Shown: positions 15,601 through 18,947 of the stretch, piece by piece
Position numbering within the stretch: the stretch's first letter is position 1
Layout of the letters: each line of letters begins with the position of its first letter
Assembly: GCA_014379705.1 (NCBI GenBank)
Contig: JACMLI010000139.1
Span: forward strand, 1 to 18,947
Reading direction: 5' to 3'
Origin: Gemmatimonadaceae bacterium
GTDB lineage: Bacteria; Gemmatimonadota; Gemmatimonadetes; Gemmatimonadales; Gemmatimonadaceae
Length of the DNA: 18,947 nt
Notes under the pieces: generated by a model
Told to the model about the DNA's origin: nothing
The model's input: only the letters and a program-made list of their open reading frames with translations
Database searches by the model: none
Position numbers and translations under genes: made by a program

Positions 15601-15677
15601 CGGGGGGCCAGGGCCCCCAGCACGGCGAGCGTGATGACACACCGGGCAATCCTCGTGATACAACGGACCTGTTGCAT
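12669..15677 (-). CDS. SusC/RagA-family TonB-dependent outer-membrane transporter
   Basis: A 1002-residue beta-barrel transporter that imports oligomeric nutrients using TonB energy. A signal peptide ends near ARGARA (residue 30). A carboxypeptidase-regulatory-like domain (about 33-108) is the SusC hallmark. A TonB-box-like SLSEVVITGT (113-122) follows. The plug domain carries LNGKAAGVVI (156-165), RIRIRGAASLSLSDQPLIYVDGIRI (about 177-201) and IESIEVIKGPAAATLFG. The rest is a barrel ending in Phe (LSLSLTF), the usual outer-membrane insertion signal. A GGAGGGAGC sequence directly precedes the ATG. The gene is followed immediately by susD. No anti-sigma/sigma pair is visible in the window and there is no N-terminal signalling extension, so a FecIR-like control is not indicated. 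Confidence 0.95.
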   Translation of the reverse strand: MQQVRCITRIARCVITLAVLGALAPRGARAQEGIIAGTVVDARTLRGLDGAQVQVQGGTLGAQTDGAGAFRLTGVTGTQVTLQVRRLGFRPATATARVGQTDLRIVMTEQVASLSEVVITGTAEPVERRAIGNAVTKVDAAAIQNIAPSPDVTNILNGKAAGVVITQGSGAVGSGPRIRIRGAASLSLSDQPLIYVDGIRIANDVSTGPRSQFFSSGVISRLNDIDPENIESIEVIKGPAAATLFGTEANNGVIQIITKKGKAGRPVVSLNIRQGGAWFQDAENRIPSTYRLMPDQTIKAWNPVATEREAGNELFKTGLAQSYNAGINGGNDAVRYNFNGSYDNDKGIEPTNRLWRWTGAGNISLSPYKSLDIQAVFSTNQQVVNVPLEAGGGMWFSAYFGSAPVTDAEKLRRGYFSAPPEAFWGAFKQYQALKRTTGSIQFNHRAGTWLTQRLVVGNDLTGEDNVNQTQRMGPFFRQFFTSPVDQNGNKLTRRRELGVTSIDYAGTFKQSLFGLQSSTSFGAQYFRRQTYTLQASGESFPAGGLTLVDAAAVRFGNEDFVENSTVGFYGQEQINLNDRMYLTAALRVDNNSAFGEDFSWVTYPKVSGTWVINEEPWFRMGWVNSLKLRAAYGQTGQQPDVNSALRTYQATTGGDGNPAVTPQALGNPQLKPERAGEIEVGFDGGFLNDRVGAEFTYYRRDTKDGILFQDVAPSSGFAGQRVVNIGGIRSSGLELQTRWNALSRDNLNVDFGFNISNNNNQVTSLGNTTALAKDPNGNPYIQIGANRNIVGKPVMSWYDLKVRQATFNPTTKRTTNEQCDDGKGGLIACYAGTNVPNAPRVFVGRSDPSLEGAFNTTVTAFQRWRFYGLLDFKGGHRILNNNDRARCQVFVLCLENHKPEEYDPVYVSQIQSANILRHWVYQKGKFARLRELSASYNMSPSMARMVGGRTGSLTLSGRNLALWTPYAGTDPENFFTLQQFVRLEQAQVPPLASVTLSLSLTF

Positions 15678-15707
15678 GCTCCCTCCACGTAAAGAGGTAC
15701 ACCGATT

Positions 15708-15715
15708 TGTATACA
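15708..15715 (-). promoter_or_regulatory. AT-rich palindrome, possible -10/operator upstream of susC
   Basis: TGTATACA lies in an AT-rich island (15702-15722) within an otherwise GC-rich gap, about 30 bases before the susC start. It could be a promoter -10 region or a small operator. I could not identify a convincing -35 box. Confidence 0.3.
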
Positions 15716-15764
15716 GTTTTACGCGGAGGAACGGCGCGGCGCTAGGGGAAAGGGTCCAGCTCGG

Positions 15765-17090
15765 TCAGGGAGCGGTCGAGCCGCGCTGGCGGCGCCACAA
15801 CGCGTAGGCAGGCGCGCCGAGCAGCACCATCCCGATCCCCACGGCGGCCCGGCCCGGTTGCGAATAGATCGTGTTCCCCACGATCGCCGCCGCCGCGACC
15901 ACGAACAGGATGGGCGTCACCGGATATCCCGGGACCTTGAACGGGCGCTTGGCGTCAGGACGCGAGATCCGCAGGGCGATCACGGCCGCGGCACCAAGGG
16001 CGTAGAAGATCCAGCCCACGAAGACCACGTAGGTGAGCAACTGCTCGAACGTCCCCGACACCGCCAGGACCATCGCCCAGGCGCACGAGGCCACGATCGC
16101 CACCGCCGGCGTCCCGAACCGCGGCGAGACCTCGGCGAGGCGCTTGAAGAACACCCCATCGTTCGCCATCGCGTAGTAGACGCGTGGCGCGGTGATCACC
16201 GTGGCATGCGCCGCACTGTACATCGAGATGATGATCGCCAGGGCGATGAGCTGTCCCGCACGGGGGCCCAGCACGGCGGCCATTGCCTCTCCGGCCACGC
16301 GCTCGGAGGCGGCGACGCGTTCCGGCCCCAAGGCCGCGAGGTAGGCGAAATTGGCGACCAGGTAGATCACGACCAGCGCAGCGGTCCCGAGGGCGATGGC
16401 GCGCGGCAAGGAGCGCTGCGGATCGACCGATTCCGCATCAGCAAAGGTGACGTACTGCCACCCCTCGTAGGCCCACAGCACCGAGATCATGGCCAGCCCG
16501 ATGCCGCTCAACGCGACCGTACCCGCACCGACCATCGGCGTCGCGGGGGGCGGGAGCGACGCCCCGCCATCTCCCATGGCGAACAGGATGATGCTCATGA
16601 GGAGGATCGCGCCGACCTTGATACCCGTCGCCACGTTCTGCACCGAGGCGCTCCCGCGCGTGCCCCGCACGTTGATGATGCACATGATGCCGATCAGTCC
16701 GACGGCGATGACCTTCTTCGTCAGCGCACCGAGTTCCGTGAACTGACCCATGTAGTTCGCAGCGGCGACCGCGAGCGTCGCAATGCTGCCGGCAGCGATC
16801 ACGAAGAACAGCGTCCACCCGTACAGGAACGCGGGGAAGCGCCCGAACCCGTCGCGAATGAAGCCGTAGAGTCCCCCCGAGCCGCGGTCCATCGAGGCGA
16901 GTTCGCCGTACGACAGCGCGCCGAGCAGGGACAGGACACCCCCGACGAGCCACACGAGCGATGCGGCCGTCACCGAGCCGCCGGTCTGCGTAAGCACGCT
17001 GGCCGGCACGATGAAGATGCCGGACCCGATGACGTTGCCGATGACGAGGAGCGTGAGGTCGGTGACGCCTAACGTACGCCGGAGCGCCAT
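15765..17090 (-). CDS. APC-superfamily amino-acid permease
   Basis: A 441-residue inner-membrane transporter with about twelve hydrophobic segments. The first helix has the family motif GNVIGSGIFIVPA (18-30), in which the unwound GSGIF segment binds the amino-acid backbone. Further marks are YGELASMDRGSGGLYGFIRDGFG (about 61-83) and INVRGTRGSASVQNVAT (about 139-155). It is typical of LAT/SteT-like exchangers and permeases. Specificity cannot be read. The ATG has no Shine-Dalgarno sequence. A 75-base gap separates it from the MocA-like gene upstream, so it may be read from the molybdo-enzyme operon or from its own promoter. It ends 87 bases before the susC start, in the same direction. Confidence 0.92.
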   Translation of the reverse strand: MALRRTLGVTDLTLLVIGNVIGSGIFIVPASVLTQTGGSVTAASLVWLVGGVLSLLGALSYGELASMDRGSGGLYGFIRDGFGRFPAFLYGWTLFFVIAAGSIATLAVAAANYMGQFTELGALTKKVIAVGLIGIMCIINVRGTRGSASVQNVATGIKVGAILLMSIILFAMGDGGASLPPPATPMVGAGTVALSGIGLAMISVLWAYEGWQYVTFADAESVDPQRSLPRAIALGTAALVVIYLVANFAYLAALGPERVAASERVAGEAMAAVLGPRAGQLIALAIIISMYSAAHATVITAPRVYYAMANDGVFFKRLAEVSPRFGTPAVAIVASCAWAMVLAVSGTFEQLLTYVVFVGWIFYALGAAAVIALRISRPDAKRPFKVPGYPVTPILFVVAAAAIVGNTIYSQPGRAAVGIGMVLLGAPAYALWRRQRGSTAP

Positions 17091-17165
17091 GAGGGGATCG
17101 CGTGAGGGTAGGTGAACTCGGGGGCGGAACGTATCGCCCGCCCTTCCCCACCGCGAGCCCGCCCG

Positions 17166-17741
17166 CTACTCGAGGTGCGAGAGGTCCTCGCGCGTGTCGA
17201 CGTCACGCGGGGCGGGCGCGTCCACGGGCACCTGCACGACGCGATCCCCCATCGCCACCAGGAGGTCGCGCGCCCCCGCATCCCCGGTCAGGTCGCGCAG
17301 CCGGCGACGCATGGTCGCGTCGAAGAACACGGGGTTGCCGCGTCCGCCGTCGCGGTACACCGGAACGACGGCCGCCGCATTGCTGGTCTCCCACGTGTCG
17401 TGCAACTGGCGGACGACCGCAGGATCGATGAAGGGCTGGTCGGCCAGGGCGACGACGAAGCCCGTGCACTCCGCCGGCAACACATCCAGCGCCGCCCGGA
17501 GCGAGGCGCTCAGGCCAGCGGCCGCATCGGGCACCGCAACCACCACCGCGCCCGATCCCTCCAGCGCCTCCCGCACGCCGTCCGCCGACTCCCCCGCCGT
17601 GACGATAACGTCGGTGATGCCTGCCGCCGACACGCGATCCACCACGTGCCTGACGAGTTCGATGCCGCGCACCCGTTCGAGCACCTTGGGCGCCCCATAC
17701 CGCGACGCGAATCCCGCCGCCAACACAATGCCCACGATCAT
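17166..17741 (-). CDS. MocA-like molybdopterin nucleotidyltransferase
   Basis: A 191-residue single-domain nucleotidyltransferase. The N-terminal LAAGFASRYGAPK (7-19) is the NTP-binding loop of the MobA/MocA family. GLSASLRAAL (76-85), ALADQPF (98-104, metal-binding Asp), GNPVFF (135-140), GDAGARDLL (153-161) and DVDTREDL (180-187) are the pattern of MocA-type cytidylyltransferases and related CoxL/XdhC-cluster proteins, which make molybdopterin cytosine dinucleotide for molybdenum hydroxylases. GTP-specific MobA is less likely given the GDAGAR motif and context. The ATG overlaps the stop of the Fe-S scaffold gene (ATGA) and has GGAGG four bases upstream, so it is translationally coupled; a longer reading frame upstream is overlap with that gene. 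Confidence 0.88.
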   Translation of the reverse strand: MIVGIVLAAGFASRYGAPKVLERVRGIELVRHVVDRVSAAGITDVIVTAGESADGVREALEGSGAVVVAVPDAAAGLSASLRAALDVLPAECTGFVVALADQPFIDPAVVRQLHDTWETSNAAAVVPVYRDGGRGNPVFFDATMRRRLRDLTGDAGARDLLVAMGDRVVQVPVDAPAPRDVDTREDLSHLE

Positions 17742-18127
17742 GGTGCCTCCACCTCTCGCTGGCGATAAAGAAGCACCCCCGTATGCAGCACCGTCAGGGG
17801 GAGGCTCACGCACGCCATGCGCGCGGCCGGCAGTCGCGCGTCGAGCACGCGCAGCAGTTCGTCCGTGGTGAGCGACTCGACCTCGTCGAGCGGGGCGTCA
17901 CGCACCAGGTCCGTGAGCACCGACGCCGACGCCACGCACACGGCGCACGCATTGGCGACGAACCTGGCCTCCCGCACCACCCCATCCTCCACCGACAACT
18001 CCATGCGCACGCGATCGCCGCAGAGCGGATTGCTCCCCTCCTGCGAAACGGTCGGGTGTTCCAGCGTCCCCTGGTTGCGGGGCCGCCGGAAGTGCTCGAG
18101 GATCTTTGCGCTGTACGGATGGGACAT
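17738..18127 (-). CDS. IscU/SufU-like Fe-S cluster scaffold protein
   Basis: A 129-residue NifU N-terminal/IscU-fold protein that assembles and hands over Fe-S clusters. The three ligand cysteines are visible: Cys36 in NPLCGDRV (with Asp38), Cys61 in ACAVCVASAS and Cys106 in RMACVSLP. The NPLCGD and ASAS motifs are closest to SufU. An additional Cys64 stands where SufU usually has Ser. The ATG lies two bases after the stop of the upstream gene, with GGAG five bases upstream, and the gene overlaps the MocA-like gene by four bases. Its place between two molybdopterin genes suggests a scaffold dedicated to the [2Fe-2S] subunit of a molybdenum hydroxylase; that is inferred. Confidence 0.9.
   Translation of the reverse strand: MSHPYSAKILEHFRRPRNQGTLEHPTVSQEGSNPLCGDRVRMELSVEDGVVREARFVANACAVCVASASVLTDLVRDAPLDEVESLTTDELLRVLDARLPAARMACVSLPLTVLHTGVLLYRQREVEAP
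17746..17750 (-). promoter_or_regulatory. Ribosome binding site of the MocA-like gene inside the scaffold gene
   Basis: Minus-strand GGAGG ends four bases before the ATG at 17741 and lies within the last codons of the Fe-S scaffold gene. It fixes the start and indicates coupled translation. Confidence 0.7.
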
Positions 18128-18129
18128 CG

Positions 18130-18947
18130 TCACTCCACTTCGCCGCGATCGGCAGCGTGCCGATAGGGAGGAAAGCGGAAGGCCATGTCCCGCGTCAAGA
18201 ACCCGCCGTGCCCGAATTGCGACAGCCGCGCGACGTCGAGCGGCACGCCGGCAAATACCCAGGTGAGCAGCAGGTCGAAGACGGTCGCCTGCGAAAAGAC
18301 GCCACAGCTCGGCATCCCCACGATCGTGGTCCCCCCGCGTTGCGCGACCCAGCAAAGGCTTCCGGGATGCGCGGGCATGCCGCGGCGAATGAGCGTGGCG
18401 CCACTCGCCTCGAGCGCCGCGAAGACGGGGTCGAGCGGGTCCATGGTGCGCGACCCCGCAACGACCAGCAGGTCGGGGGCGCCAGCAAGGAGCGCGTCCA
18501 TGGCGCCGGCCACCAACGTGGCCTCAGGGGGGACGAACACGGGCTCGGCGAGGACCCCACCGAACCACGCGACCTTCTCCCCGAACACCGCCTTGAAGCG
18601 ATCCACCGCGCGCGCACCAAGCGATTCCTGCACGAGGGCGCTCACGCGTTTCGCCTGGAACCCGCGCACCGCCACAATCGGCGCCTCGGCCACCGCGCGC
18701 GCCTCGCCTGACGCGATCACGTCCTCCGGCACGGCAAAGGGAATGATCTTGGCGCGGGCCACGGTCTCCCCTTCCTCCACGACCTGTCCGTCGAACAGCG
18801 TGTACACCGACAGGTCGGCCGACGCATTCACGGCCGCGAGCCCGGGAACGTTGATCTGCAGGACACCGCGCGGGACCGCGCGGATCGGCCATTGCCCGCC
18901 ACTGCTCGTGCCGACCGTGACCCCCGGCCCCGCCACGGCCTGTGCGA
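18130..18947 (-). CDS. Molybdopterin-binding (MoeA/MogA-like) protein, 5' end beyond the window
   Basis: About 270 C-terminal residues of a protein resembling the molybdopterin-binding proteins found in molybdenum-hydroxylase gene clusters. VNASADLSVYTLFDGQVVEEG and ARAKIIPFAVPEDVI (about 36-72 from a possible GTG at 18936) match the characteristic linker of this family. DLLVVAGSRTMDPLDPV, RRGMPAHPGS and IVGMPSCGVFSQATVFDLLL form the MoCF-type binding domain. The frame stays open to the window edge with plausible residues (AQAVAGPGV), and homologues carry extra N-terminal sequence, so I treat the gene as truncated and the GTG as internal. It is first in a tight operon with the Fe-S scaffold and MocA-like genes. 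It probably presents or delivers the molybdenum cofactor. Confidence 0.82.
   Translation of the reverse strand, partial: AQAVAGPGVTVGTSSGGQWPIRAVPRGVLQINVPGLAAVNASADLSVYTLFDGQVVEEGETVARAKIIPFAVPEDVIASGEARAVAEAPIVAVRGFQAKRVSALVQESLGARAVDRFKAVFGEKVAWFGGVLAEPVFVPPEATLVAGAMDALLAGAPDLLVVAGSRTMDPLDPVFAALEASGATLIRRGMPAHPGSLCWVAQRGGTTIVGMPSCGVFSQATVFDLLLTWVFAGVPLDVARLSQFGHGGFLTRDMAFRFPPYRHAADRGEVE

Noticed and set aside
15858..17072. Plus-strand open frame of 404 codons opposite the APC permease
   Set aside because: Low-complexity Arg/His/Asp-rich product, antisense to a clear transporter gene with membrane helices.
17742..17813. N-terminal extension of the MocA-like protein
   Set aside because: The extension overlaps the Fe-S scaffold gene. 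The nucleotide-binding loop begins right at the ATG at 17741, which has GGAGG upstream.
18128..18355. N-terminal extension of the Fe-S scaffold protein
   Set aside because: It overlaps the molybdopterin-binding gene and has Arg-rich shadow composition; the IscU/SufU fold begins at MSHPYS.

Overview
The window is high-GC bacterial DNA with ten protein genes, two of them cut by the window edges. I found no RNA genes, CRISPR array, insertion sequence or integrase. The mixture of an ImuB/DnaE2 mutasome, a SusC/SusD pair with a short SusD (419 aa), dipeptidyl peptidase IV and molybdo-enzyme maturation genes suggests Gemmatimonadota or a similar soil/sediment lineage. That assignment is an inference from gene content and composition, not a database result.

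Layout. 1-4578 (+): the 3' end of imuB, then dnaE2, the error-prone SOS mutasome. 4699-6087 (+): a sodium:solute symporter. 6333-8588 (+): a secreted S9B dipeptidyl peptidase IV. Convergent to these, 8858-11254 (-) is a lipoprotein-like fusion of a serine beta-lactamase/DD-peptidase-type domain with a VanX-type D-Ala-D-Ala dipeptidase. 11385-15677 (-) is a SusC/SusD outer-membrane uptake pair, with susC upstream of susD. 15765-17090 (-) is an APC amino-acid permease. 17166-18947 (-) is a tight three-gene block (molybdopterin-binding protein, IscU/SufU-like Fe-S scaffold, MocA-like nucleotidyltransferase) that looks like a maturation operon for a molybdenum hydroxylase lying beyond the right edge.

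How the genes may work together. The middle of the window reads as a peptide-scavenging neighbourhood: outer-membrane import (SusCD), exported peptidases (DPP IV and the DD-peptidase/VanX fusion) and two inner-membrane transporters (APC and SSS). The joint role is inferred from proximity only. The mutasome and molybdo-enzyme blocks are unrelated to it.

The most unusual feature is a set of short tandem arrays (7-9 base units, mostly four copies) that occur as inverted pairs: left array, spacer, then the reverse-complement array. There are four paired loci (431-538, 3542-3837, 4580-4656, 8589-8846) and two unpaired arrays inside coding sequence (111-139 in imuB, 2343-2378 in dnaE2). The unit sequence differs between loci but the two arms match within a locus. 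Two of the paired loci enclose REP-like hairpins of one family, which also occurs without arms at 6094-6195. One complete composite element sits in frame inside dnaE2 and adds about 115 residues to the polymerase.
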